A stretch of DNA of 64,000 bases, taken from NCBI GenBank assembly GCA_027686065.1, contig JAQCTH010000009.1:1-64000 (forward strand). The letters are read 5' to 3'. Of this stretch, positions 36,920-44,880 are shown one piece after another (within the stretch, counting starts at the first letter, position 1; each line of letters starts with the position of its first letter). Origin of the DNA: Clostridiaceae bacterium AF10-41. Lineage in GTDB: Bacteria > Bacillota > Clostridia > Clostridiales > Clostridiaceae. Both the position numbers and the translations under genes were made by a program. The notes below the pieces were generated by a model. It worked only from the letters and a program-made list of their open reading frames with translations, searched no databases and had not been told where the DNA came from.

Positions 36920-38102
36920 CATAGCACCTAATAAGTATTTTAGATTATTTTATTTTATATCTTATTTAAGTTTTGCTTTTGTAATGACTAACTATACCCC
37001 GTTTTTGTCGGGGCTAGGATATGATGAAATGCAAAGAGGCATATTACTATCTTCTTATGCAATTACTACAATACTTTTTCAAGTGATTTTTGGAGTTATC
37101 TCAGACATAAAGCAATCTGTAAAAAGAATAATTATAATTTCAATTGGATTATATACATTGACAGCATGTCTACTATATAATCAGACAGAAAAATTACTTG
37201 GATTACATATTTTGTTAATTGCTTTATCAGGGGGATTATTAAATGCAAATTGCGGAATGTTTGACACTTGGGTAATAAATATAAGTGAGGAATATAAAAA
37301 ATCTTTATCTTTTATTAAAGCATTTGGATCTATAGGCTGGGCTCTAGGAAGTGTAGGCGCTTCATATATAATTAGCATTATAAGTTATAAGGGGATGGCA
37401 TTAGCACTATTAGCCTTATCAGTTCTTATGTTTTTTAATATGAAGATTCTTCCGGATATAGATAAGGTTGAAAAAAAGAAAAAAGTATCATTAGGTGAAA
37501 TATTAAAAATATTTTCTAATAAGAAATATACTTTACTTGTATTTATTTTATTGTTAATGTACTCAGTTGTTGTAGCTAACAATTGTACTGTAGTTGATAA
37601 GCTTATTAAATTAGGTGCAAGCAGAGGAGAAATTTCATTAAAATGGTTTACTCAATCACTTGTAGAAATACCAACATATATTATGGGAGGAATAATACTA
37701 AAAAGATTTAATTCTTATAATATATTAAAAATAAGTTGTTTAGCTATTACTATACAATTCATATTATTTAGTATTTGCAACAATGTTAGAGATATGATTA
37801 TATTAAATATTTTTCAATTATTTTCTACTCCTCTAATTCTTATTTCCTCAAAAAAAATTATAGATGAGATAAGTGATAAAAATATAAAGGGAAGTAGTCA
37901 ATTAATAGCAATGAGTATATTTACTGGGCTATCATCAATGATTGTTCCAGCCATAGCAGGAACTTTAACCATGAAAGTAGGAATAGATTTAACTTTACTT
38001 TTAGAAGGATTATTAGGAGTTATTGCTTTTGCCTTGATATATGTACTCCAATTTTCTACCAATTTTTTGGACCCCTGGGGTCCAAAAAATTGGAAATTTT
38101 AA
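36912..38102 (+). CDS. MFS transporter with REP-derived C-terminus
   Basis: This 396-residue protein has about 12 membrane helices of the MFS (MFS_1-like) type, for example LFYFISYLSFAFVMTNYTPF and VIFGVISDIKQSVKR-like VIFGVISDIKQ between helices 2 and 3. It may export or import sugars alongside the PTS. The last 14 codons (reading STNFLDPWGPKNWKF) and the stop lie on a perfect REP palindrome at 38059-38093, so the original C-terminus was replaced when the element arrived. Start overlaps the EIIA gene by eight bases. Confidence 0.75.
   Translation: MNNIAPNKYFRLFYFISYLSFAFVMTNYTPFLSGLGYDEMQRGILLSSYAITTILFQVIFGVISDIKQSVKRIIIISIGLYTLTACLLYNQTEKLLGLHILLIALSGGLLNANCGMFDTWVINISEEYKKSLSFIKAFGSIGWALGSVGASYIISIISYKGMALALLALSVLMFFNMKILPDIDKVEKKKKVSLGEILKIFSNKKYTLLVFILLLMYSVVVANNCTVVDKLIKLGASRGEISLKWFTQSLVEIPTYIMGGIILKRFNSYNILKISCLAITIQFILFSICNNVRDMIILNIFQLFSTPLILISSKKIIDEISDKNIKGSSQLIAMSIFTGLSSMIVPAIAGTLTMKVGIDLTLLLEGLLGVIAFALIYVLQFSTNFLDPWGPKNWKF
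38059..38093. repeat. REP-like palindrome, site 2 (perfect 35-bp)
   Basis: CCAATTTTTTGGACCCC, one T, then GGGGTCCAAAAAATTGG: 17-bp arms without a mismatch. It is the most complete copy and lies inside the 3' end of the MFS gene. Confidence 0.9.
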
Positions 38103-38132
38103 AATGCACTACGAAAAAGTAGTGCATTTTTT
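38101..38132 (+). terminator. hairpin terminator after MFS gene
   Basis: AAAATGCACTAC pairs with GTAGTGCATTTT, followed by TT. It begins at the MFS stop codon, right behind the REP palindrome. Confidence 0.85.
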
Positions 38133-38351
38133 GTTTTCAAATTTTTACACAATTTTAATAAGCTTTTAAAATATTCATGTTAATATAATTAATATAAAAA
38201 GTTAATAATAAATAAACTGAAACTTATATAAAAGTTAAAACCATAAAACAACAAAGCTATAAAACTATAAAACTACATGCTTTCAACTTTTACATCTTAT
38301 TCAAGTAAGGGTATTAATTTAAACATGTAATATGAAAGGAAAATAAATAAT

Positions 38352-39056
38352 ATGACAAACAAAAATACTGAAAATGAAAACATTGGAAGTAAGGATATTA
38401 TTTCATATGAAGATATAAGAAGTAATAAGGAAATTCAAACATATATAAACTCTGCAGATAAGATATTAGGAATTTCAGGATACACCAAACATGATTTAGG
38501 GCATGTTGGAAAGGTTGCAGAAACAGCTGCATATATTTTAAGAGAGCTTGGCTATGAAGAAAGAGAAGTAGAACTTGCTAAGATAGCAGGCTTTATGCAT
38601 GATATAGGAAATATGATTAATCGTCATGAGCATGCACAAACAGGAGCAGTTCTTGCTTTTAAAATATTAAAAGACATAGGGATGGATCCAGAAGAAATTT
38701 TTATGGTAACATCTGCTATTGGAAATCACGATGAAGGCACAGGTCAGCCAGTTAGTATTATTTCTTCAGCCTTAATATTAGCAGATAAAGTAGATGTAAG
38801 AAGGAGTCGTGTAAGGAACTCTGATTTTGCTACCTTTGATATTCATGATAGGGTAAATTATGCTGTGGAAAAAGCTGATGTTTATGTTAATAAAGATGAA
38901 AAATCAATACAATTAAATTTAACTATTGATACCAAGATATGCTCATTAATGGAGTATTTTGAGATATTCTTAAACAGAATGATGCTTTGTAGAAAAGCTA
39001 CAGAATTTTTAAATACTAGGTTCGAACTAATTATGAATAATACAAAGGTACTCTAG
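38352..39056 (+). CDS. HD-domain phosphohydrolase
   Basis: This 234-residue protein has an HD superfamily core: HDLGHVGKVAETAAYIL, the metal-binding FMHDIGNMINRHEHAQTGA (His-Asp pair) and AIGNHDEGTGQPVS, then ILADKVDVRRSRVRN. HD enzymes hydrolyse nucleotides or phosphoesters; the substrate is unknown. It is a single gene followed by an AT-rich hairpin at 39076-39110. The 249-bp space before it shows only repeated A/T-rich runs. Confidence 0.75.
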   Translation: MTNKNTENENIGSKDIISYEDIRSNKEIQTYINSADKILGISGYTKHDLGHVGKVAETAAYILRELGYEEREVELAKIAGFMHDIGNMINRHEHAQTGAVLAFKILKDIGMDPEEIFMVTSAIGNHDEGTGQPVSIISSALILADKVDVRRSRVRNSDFATFDIHDRVNYAVEKADVYVNKDEKSIQLNLTIDTKICSLMEYFEIFLNRMMLCRKATEFLNTRFELIMNNTKVL

Positions 39057-39075
39057 TAAGTTAATAATATCAAAA

Positions 39076-39110
39076 ATTTAAGCTTATAAAATTAATTTAT
39101 AGGCTTAAAT
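39076..39110. terminator. AT-rich hairpin after HD gene
   Basis: ATTTAAGCTTATAAA pairs with TTTATAGGCTTAAAT with one G-U pair. No T-run follows, so terminator function is uncertain. Confidence 0.4.
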
Positions 39111-39331
39111 AATATATACAAATAAATGCAATACATAATATTTATTTGAACTAAATACAATATATGTTAAAATAGACATAAAGGAACTTCCTAAGGTTTA
39201 ATAATTAATAAAGTTTAAATAGTAATATAATATAGAAATATTTAGAGTATATCAGTAATAAAAATTATCATGATAATTGAAGATATAGGAGTATTGTTAG
39301 CAAATGGAATTATAAAATTGGAGGTGAATTT

Positions 39332-40558
39332 TTGGAAGAACATATTATTGAAGAAGACAATATAAAAAATGATATTTTAGGAAAAAAGATGATATATCTA
39401 GATCATGCAGCAACAACAGCTATTAATAAAGATGTACTTAAGGAAATGATGCCTTATCTTATAAATCAGTATGGAAATCCATCTTCTATTTATAGTTTTG
39501 GTAGAAAAAGTAGAAAGGCAATAGAAAATTCAAGACAGCAAGTAGCAGCTGCTATAAATGCTAAGAAAAGTGAAATCTACTTTACAAGTGGAGGAACAGA
39601 AGCTGATAATTGGGCAATTAAAGGCATTACGCAGTATTATAAAAATAAGGGTAAACATATAATTACTACATCTATAGAGCATCATGCAATTCTTAATAGT
39701 TGTAAACGATTAGAGAAGGAGGGCTTTGAAATAAGCTATCTATCAGTTGATAATGATGGAAAAATATCAATTGAAGATTTAAAAAAATCTATAAGAAGTG
39801 ATACTATTTTAATAAGCATAATGATGGCAAATAATGAAATTGGAACTTTAGAGCCTATTGCAGAAATAGGGAAAATAGCTAGAGAAAGAAATATAATTTT
39901 TCATACAGATGCAATACAAGCTGTAGGATCAATTCCTATAGATGTTGAAGAGTTGCAAGTTGATTTACTATCAATATCTGCACATAAATTTTATGGTCCA
40001 AAAGGTGTGGGGGCTTTATATATAAAAAAGGGGACAGGTATTAAGAAACTTATGGATGGAGGAGAACAGGAAAAGGATAAAAGGGCAAGTACAGAAAATG
40101 TTTCAGCCATTGTTGGAATGGGAAAAGCTATTGAAATCGCAAATAAAGATTTAATGCAACATCAGAAGCAAATGTTTTATTTGAGAGATAAAGCAATTGA
40201 AGAAATTTTGAAAAATATACCTAATACAAAACTTAATGGACATGCTGTTGATAGGCTACCCGGAAATGTTAATATTGCATTTAATGGAATGGAAGCAGAA
40301 GCAATGATATTAAAATTAGATAAAATGGGATTTGCAGTATCAAGTGGATCAGCATGCGCTTCAGGATCACCAGAACCATCACATGTACTTAAAGCAATAG
40401 GCTTATCTCATGAAATGGCACAATGCTCACTTAGATTTACCTTTGGAGTAGAAAATAATATAAAGGATGTAGAAGAGCTGGTGAAATCATTAAAGAAAAT
40501 TTATTCAGTGCACAGTGAAAAAGGCACAGTTCACAGTTGTTTCTCAGTTGGAAATTGA
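39332..40558 (+). CDS. cysteine desulfurase (NifS/IscS-like)
   Basis: The 408-residue PLP enzyme starts at TTG 39332 after GGAGGTG. Typical motifs are MIYLDHAATTAINKDVL, YFTSGGTEADNWA, SISAHKFYGPKGVGAL with the PLP Lys, and SSGSACASGSPEPSH with the catalytic Cys. It releases sulfur from cysteine as a persulfide. The next gene is XdhC-like, so it may supply sulfur to a molybdenum hydroxylase cofactor rather than, or besides, Fe-S clusters. Its last residues (VHSEKGTVHSCFSVGN) are encoded by a TTCACAG-type repeat and look acquired. Confidence 0.85.
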   Translation: MEEHIIEEDNIKNDILGKKMIYLDHAATTAINKDVLKEMMPYLINQYGNPSSIYSFGRKSRKAIENSRQQVAAAINAKKSEIYFTSGGTEADNWAIKGITQYYKNKGKHIITTSIEHHAILNSCKRLEKEGFEISYLSVDNDGKISIEDLKKSIRSDTILISIMMANNEIGTLEPIAEIGKIARERNIIFHTDAIQAVGSIPIDVEELQVDLLSISAHKFYGPKGVGALYIKKGTGIKKLMDGGEQEKDKRASTENVSAIVGMGKAIEIANKDLMQHQKQMFYLRDKAIEEILKNIPNTKLNGHAVDRLPGNVNIAFNGMEAEAMILKLDKMGFAVSSGSACASGSPEPSHVLKAIGLSHEMAQCSLRFTFGVENNIKDVEELVKSLKKIYSVHSEKGTVHSCFSVGN

Positions 40559-40628
40559 GAGCTTTGGGCGAAATTATTGTGAATTGTGAATTGTGAACTG
40601 ATAACTGTGAACTGATAACTGTGAACTG
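40520..40628. repeat. GTGAACTG/TTCACAG simple repeat cluster, first site
   Basis: Repeats of GTGAATT and GTGAACTGATAACT run from about 40577 to 40628, with related CACAGTTCACAG inside the end of the desulfurase gene (40527-40540). The same short unit, in the other orientation, forms the array at 49915-50028. Confidence 0.75.
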
Positions 40629-40654
40629 AAAGAAAAAGGGGTTAGGAGAGAAAT

Positions 40655-41725
40655 ATGGTGAATAATTACAAACAACTTATTAATAAATTAGAAGAGAATC
40701 ATAGTATGGTAATGATAACAAGGCTTTCATCTAAAAGCAGAACTAAAATAGAGAAAGTATTGATAGATTTAAACAAAGAAGATTTGTTACATATTGATGA
40801 AGAAATGAAAAATGCAATAAATAAATCAATAGATAGAAAACTTCCAGAATTTATTAAAGATAATGAGGGAAAGGAAATTTTAATAGAGTCTTTTTTTCCA
40901 GAAGCTAGATTAATAGTTTTTGGAGGCGGAAATATCTCAGAGCATCTCGTTGATTTAGGAGCTAAAATAGGATTTAAGGTTACAGTTATAGATGATAGAT
41001 TATCTTATGCAAATAAAGAAAGATTCCCATTAGCAACAGAAGTTATATGTGAGAGTTTTGAAAATGTTTTCGGACAAATAAAGGTAAATAAAAATGATTA
41101 TGTAGTTATTGTTACAAGAGGTCATAAATATGATAAAGAATGTCTTAGAGCAGTTTTAAATATAAAGCCAGAATATTTAGGAATGATAGGTTCTAAGAGG
41201 CGAGTTATGGGAATTAAGAATCAGTTTATAGAAGATGGATATAGTGCCGAGCTAGTAGGTAAAATATGTTCTCCTATAGGATTTAGAATTGGAGGAATTA
41301 CACCTTTAGAAATTGCAATATCTATTATTTCTCAAATTATTGCACAAAAAAGGCTTGGTACACCAGATATGATAGCTTGTGCAAATGCTAAAAAGAGAAA
41401 AAATTACTCAGATATAGACAGCGAGGTTTTAGAGAATCTTGCAAAAGAGGATGAAGAAAAGAAGGCTATTGTTACAGTAACATCCACAAAAGGATCTACA
41501 CCAAGAGGGGCAGGGGCAAAAATGATTGTCTGGCCAGATGGAAGAATACTTGGCAGCATAGGTGGAGGTTGCAGTGAAGGAGAAGTGATTCTTGTAGCAA
41601 GGGACTTAATGGAAGATGGCGAAGAAAATTTTATGACAATGCAGGTTGATATGACAGGAGATGTAGCTGAAGATGAAGGAATGGTCTGCGGTGGCATAAT
41701 GAATGTACTTATAGAATTAATATAG
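40655..41725 (+). CDS. XdhC/CoxI family protein (molybdenum hydroxylase maturation)
   Basis: This 356-residue protein has a Rossmann-type XdhC domain first (LIVFGGGNISEHLVDLGAKI, VTVIDDRLSYANKERFP, YLGMIGSKRRV). A CoxI-type domain follows at about 270-356 (VTVTSTKGSTPRGAGAKMIV, GSIGGGCSEGEV, DMTGDVAEDEGMVCGGIMN). This order is reversed compared with many XdhC proteins and is seen in clostridial selenium-dependent hydroxylase sets. XdhC helps insert a sulfurated molybdenum cofactor. The desulfurase upstream is a logical partner. No hydroxylase subunit is in the window. Confidence 0.75.
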   Translation: MVNNYKQLINKLEENHSMVMITRLSSKSRTKIEKVLIDLNKEDLLHIDEEMKNAINKSIDRKLPEFIKDNEGKEILIESFFPEARLIVFGGGNISEHLVDLGAKIGFKVTVIDDRLSYANKERFPLATEVICESFENVFGQIKVNKNDYVVIVTRGHKYDKECLRAVLNIKPEYLGMIGSKRRVMGIKNQFIEDGYSAELVGKICSPIGFRIGGITPLEIAISIISQIIAQKRLGTPDMIACANAKKRKNYSDIDSEVLENLAKEDEEKKAIVTVTSTKGSTPRGAGAKMIVWPDGRILGSIGGGCSEGEVILVARDLMEDGEENFMTMQVDMTGDVAEDEGMVCGGIMNVLIELI

Positions 41726-41743
41726 TTTTAAGCACCCTTTTTT

Positions 41744-41809
41744 AAGCACCCCTGGGGTCCAGAAAAATGGAAATTTTAGTTTCCAATTTTTTGGACCCCA
41801 GGGGTGCTT
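41744..41809. repeat. head-to-head pair of REP palindromes, site 3 (bidirectional terminator)
   Basis: A + copy (AAGCACCCCTGGGGTCCA, then GAAAAATGGAAA) faces a - copy (TTTCCAATTTTTTGGACCCC, then AGGGGTGCTT). Together they form a hairpin with arms of about 30 bases between two convergent genes. The right copy encodes the C-terminus and stop of the amidase on the minus strand. Confidence 0.9.
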
Positions 41810-42585
41810 ATTATTTTAGACCAATCAAATAGTGATCCAGGATCAGTTTTTTCAGGATTATACTCATCATGACCTATTATATGGTCTCTATCTTTTTTTA
41901 TAAAAACATGTCTATTAAGAATATCATCTATTAATAAATTTAATGATTCATATTGAGGATCTGTATATCCTAATAATGAAGGATCTATTAAGTTAAACCT
42001 TTCAGCTGTAATAATAGGAATCATTTCTTCTTTTGTACCAATGGCAAGTATCTCTATTCCTATTGAATAATTATTTAGCTTATTTTCATATTTAGGATAG
42101 TTAGAAAGCTCTCCTGATCCTGCATGATAAGCAACTCTATTTTCAGGTGTAAAAAGATATATCTCACCATCTCTTCCAATAACATAATGTGCAGATAATT
42201 TGTATTCTTCCAAAATGGAATATACATCATCAATTTCATATGGATTTTTTTGATTATTATAAGCATTACTTATAAAGTGTAAAACAATATGAGTAGGTGG
42301 CGTATGTCTTGGTTTTGAGTTTTTATTTGGTAAAAGCATATCAATTGTATTAATATCTGAATCCCAGTTTATTATTGGTCTAGTAATAATTTCGATTTCC
42401 TCTGATGCAGAAGCATATACACTATCTTGTGTAGTACTATCAATATAATCCAATGAAGTACTATCAATGTAATCCAATATAGTTGAGGTTAGAAGAATGA
42501 TTAAAGCTGAAATCATAATTAATAGCCAATTATAAGTAGTTAGAAAATTAATCTTTTTCAAATTGTTTATTATATTTTTTATCAT
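41776..42585 (-). CDS. membrane-linked N-acetylmuramoyl-L-alanine amidase (Amidase_2)
   Basis: This 269-residue protein starts at ATG 42585 after TAGGAG. Residues 18-40 form an N-terminal membrane helix (WLLIMISALIILLTSTIL). A seven-residue repeat DYIDSTS/DYIDSTT follows. The Amidase_2 domain covers about 95-250, with THIVLHFIS (zinc His), VIGRDGEIYLF, VAYHAGSGE, IIGHDEYNPEKTDPGSLFDW (second His and Asp region). It should cut the bond between muramic acid and the stem peptide. The last ten residues STPGVQKIGN and the stop come from a REP element. Confidence 0.8.
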   Translation of the reverse strand: MIKNIINNLKKINFLTTYNWLLIMISALIILLTSTILDYIDSTSLDYIDSTTQDSVYASASEEIEIITRPIINWDSDINTIDMLLPNKNSKPRHTPPTHIVLHFISNAYNNQKNPYEIDDVYSILEEYKLSAHYVIGRDGEIYLFTPENRVAYHAGSGELSNYPKYENKLNNYSIGIEILAIGTKEEMIPIITAERFNLIDPSLLGYTDPQYESLNLLIDDILNRHVFIKKDRDHIIGHDEYNPEKTDPGSLFDWSKIISTPGVQKIGN

Positions 42586-42742
42586 ATGATCTCCTAGTTA
42601 AGTGTTAGAGTTAAAAGTCTATAAATTATTTTTATTAATTTTAATAGTAAATTATCAAATAATTTATAGATAAGTTTTATAAAATAGTATTTTCTTATTT
42701 TATAATATATATTTATTTTTTTCCATACTTTCTATATTTTTT

Positions 42743-42770
42743 ACCCCTGGGGTCCAATTATTTTCCAATT
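42743..42770 (+). repeat. REP-like palindrome, site 4
   Basis: ACCCCTGGGGTCCA followed by ATTATTTTCCAATT. It has the same tail as the copy upstream of the RAYT gene (48955). Confidence 0.8.
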
Positions 42771-42876
42771 ATTTTAACATACTTTTGATGTTTAATTATT
42801 TCCTTTTCAAAGGGAAATAATAAGATATTCTTAAAAAGATAATCCTATTATATTATTATATTGAGGGCAGAAGAAA

Positions 42877-43070
42877 AAGTAAGACGAGCAACAAAGGAAA
42901 GAACAAAGAATAAAAGTAAGGACAAGTAAAAAAGGAAAGAACAAAGAATAGAAGTAAGGACAAGCAACAAAGTAAAGAATAAAAGTAAGAGAAACAACAA
43001 AGGAAAGGGCAACGAATAAAAGTAAGGCAAGCAAAAAAGGCAAGTATAACGAACAAAAGCAAGACAAGCA
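42877..43070 (+). repeat. degenerate purine-rich tandem repeat
   Basis: About five and a half units of 30-38 bp, each running AAGTAAG.ACAAGCAACAAAGG, then AAAGAACAAAGAATA. The + strand is almost free of T apart from fixed positions. A second short repeat (ATAGATAAAATTAA) runs from about 43105 to 43160. Together they fill the 667-bp space before the transaldolase gene. Minus-strand ORFs here are an effect of the low-complexity sequence. Confidence 0.8.
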
Positions 43071-43252
43071 GTTATGAAAAATAAAGAAAAGAAATATAAC
43101 AATCAAATAGATAAAATTAAATAGATAAAATTAAATATAACAATTTAATAGATAAAATCAAATAGGATAATTAAAAAAGAGAAAAGAGAAACAAATAGTA
43201 AACAAGTAAAATTAGAGTTAATAATAAAAAATAACATAAAGGGGAGAGAGAA

Positions 43253-43972
43253 ATGGTACAAGATTTAAAAGTAAAAATTTATGCAGATGGGGCAGATTTA
43301 GGTTCAATGCTTAAGGAGTATGAAAAGGGAATAGTTAGTGGTTTTACTACAAACCCTTCATTAATGAAGATTGCAGGAATAAAGAGTTATAAGGCGTTTG
43401 GAAAAGAGGTTTTAGAAAACATTAAGGATATGCCAATTTCTTTTGAGGTTTTTGGTGATGATAAAGAAACAATGTTAGAAGAAGCTAGAGAAATTTATAC
43501 CTGGGGTGAAAACGTTTATGTAAAGATTCCTGTGGTTAATACAAAAGGCGAATTAAACAGAGAAGTCATTAAAGAGTTAGCAGATAGCAATGTAAAACTT
43601 AATATAACAGCAATTTTCACTATCAATCAAGTAAAAGATGTTTTAGAATCTTTAAATAAAGAAACTCCAGCAATTATATCAATTTTTGCAGGAAGAATAG
43701 CAGATGCAGGAGTAGATCCAATAGAAATAGTAGAAGAAGCAGTAGAGATAGCTCGAGAATATCCAAATGTAGAAATACTATGGGCAAGTTGCAGAGAACT
43801 TTATAATATAGTTCAAGCGGATAAAATAGGTTGTCACATAATAACTGTACAAAATAGCATATTAAACAAAATGAACTTGTTTGGAAAGGATTTAACACAA
43901 TATTCAATAGAAACAGTTAGAGATTTCTTTAAGGATGCAAAAAGCTTAGGATTTTCAATTCTAAATTCTTAA
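43253..43972 (+). CDS. transaldolase-like protein (TalC/fructose-6-P aldolase type)
   Basis: This 239-residue protein has the short transaldolase pattern: KIYADGADLGSMLKEYEKG, GFTTNPSLMKIAG, the Schiff-base Lys91 in VYVKIPVVN, ITAIFTINQV and IFAGRIADAGVDP. It makes or cleaves sugar phosphates through a dihydroxyacetone unit. Ten to fifty bases on starts an ascorbate-type PTS, so it probably works on the phosphosugar that system delivers. The start follows AAAGGGGAG. Confidence 0.85.
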   Translation: MVQDLKVKIYADGADLGSMLKEYEKGIVSGFTTNPSLMKIAGIKSYKAFGKEVLENIKDMPISFEVFGDDKETMLEEAREIYTWGENVYVKIPVVNTKGELNREVIKELADSNVKLNITAIFTINQVKDVLESLNKETPAIISIFAGRIADAGVDPIEIVEEAVEIAREYPNVEILWASCRELYNIVQADKIGCHIITVQNSILNKMNLFGKDLTQYSIETVRDFFKDAKSLGFSILNS

Positions 43973-44020
43973 ATATTATGTGTGTTTAAATCAGTAAATA
44001 TATTTGGAGAGGTTAAGACT

Positions 44021-44479
44021 ATGATAGAACAATTATTAACTGAAGAATTAGTAGATGTAAAGGTCAAAGCAAGTAATTGGGAAGAAGCTGTAATGTCAGC
44101 AGGAAAGATATTATTAAAAAATAAAAAAATTGAAGAAAGATATATACAAGCTATGATAGAAACTGTAAAGGACATGGGACCTTATATAGTTATGGCTCCA
44201 GGAATAGCAATGCCTCATGGTAGACCAAGTTGTGGTGTTAATGAAATTGGTGTTGCAGTTATATCATTAGAGTCACCTGTAGAATTTGGAAGTGAAGAGT
44301 TTGATCCTGTAAAAGTAATAATTGCTATATGTTCAAAGGAAAATAAAGCTCATATAGATATGCTTCAGGATTTAACTTACATTCTTAATGATGAAGAGCT
44401 TATAGAAAAGGTTGATTCATGTAACAATAAAAAAGAATTATTAAATTTAATTTTAGATAGTTACAAAAATAATAAATAG
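44021..44479 (+). CDS. PTS EIIA component, mannitol/ascorbate type
   Basis: The 152-residue product starts at ATG 44021 behind GGAGAGG; the GTG at 43982 is in frame but lacks a ribosome site. Family motifs are VKASNWEEAVMSAGKILL and the phosphorylated His66 in GIAMPHGRPS. It takes phosphate from HPr and gives it to the EIIB encoded next. Resembles UlaC. Confidence 0.85.
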   Translation: MIEQLLTEELVDVKVKASNWEEAVMSAGKILLKNKKIEERYIQAMIETVKDMGPYIVMAPGIAMPHGRPSCGVNEIGVAVISLESPVEFGSEEFDPVKVIIAICSKENKAHIDMLQDLTYILNDEELIEKVDSCNNKKELLNLILDSYKNNK

Positions 44480-44495
44480 AAGGGAAGGTTGTTTC

Positions 44496-44777
44496 ATGAA
44501 AATAATAACAGTTTGTGGTAATGGTATAGGCAGTAGTTTAATGCTTGCTATGAAGATACAAGAATTATGTGATGAGGAGGGGATAAAAGCAGAAGTAGAA
44601 TCTTGTGATGTAAGTGCAGCTGTAGGGAAAAATTGCGATTTATTCGTTACAGTAAAAGAACTGGCACCAAACTTCAATAAGGATAAAACTCTTATAGTAA
44701 GAAGTTATATAAACAAAAAGAAGATAAAAGAAGATATACTAGAGAAGATAAAAGATAAATATGCAGAATTAAAGTAG
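44496..44777 (+). CDS. PTS EIIB component, ascorbate type
   Basis: This 93-residue protein starts MKIITVCGNGIGSSLMLAM. Cys7 in the P-loop-like CGNGIGSS is the phosphorylation site of lactose/ascorbate-type EIIB proteins. It lies between EIIA and EIIC genes and resembles UlaB. Confidence 0.85.
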   Translation: MKIITVCGNGIGSSLMLAMKIQELCDEEGIKAEVESCDVSAAVGKNCDLFVTVKELAPNFNKDKTLIVRSYINKKKIKEDILEKIKDKYAELK

Positions 44778-44880
44778 TACACAATTAAGATTCAAATGGT
44801 TAATACGAGAAATTTTATCTAGTAAGATTAAATTAAGGTTTCATTTTAAATTATTATTATTATAAAGGGGAAATGGTATT

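Noticed and set aside
42075-42266. 63-residue minus-strand ORF
   Set aside because: It overlaps the amidase in another frame on the same strand, and the amidase carries the conserved zinc-site motifs.
42831-43106. Overlapping minus-strand ORFs of 68-91 residues rich in Phe, Leu and Tyr
   Set aside because: They arise because the purine-rich tandem repeat lacks stop codons on the complementary strand. No ribosome site and no start consistent between frames.
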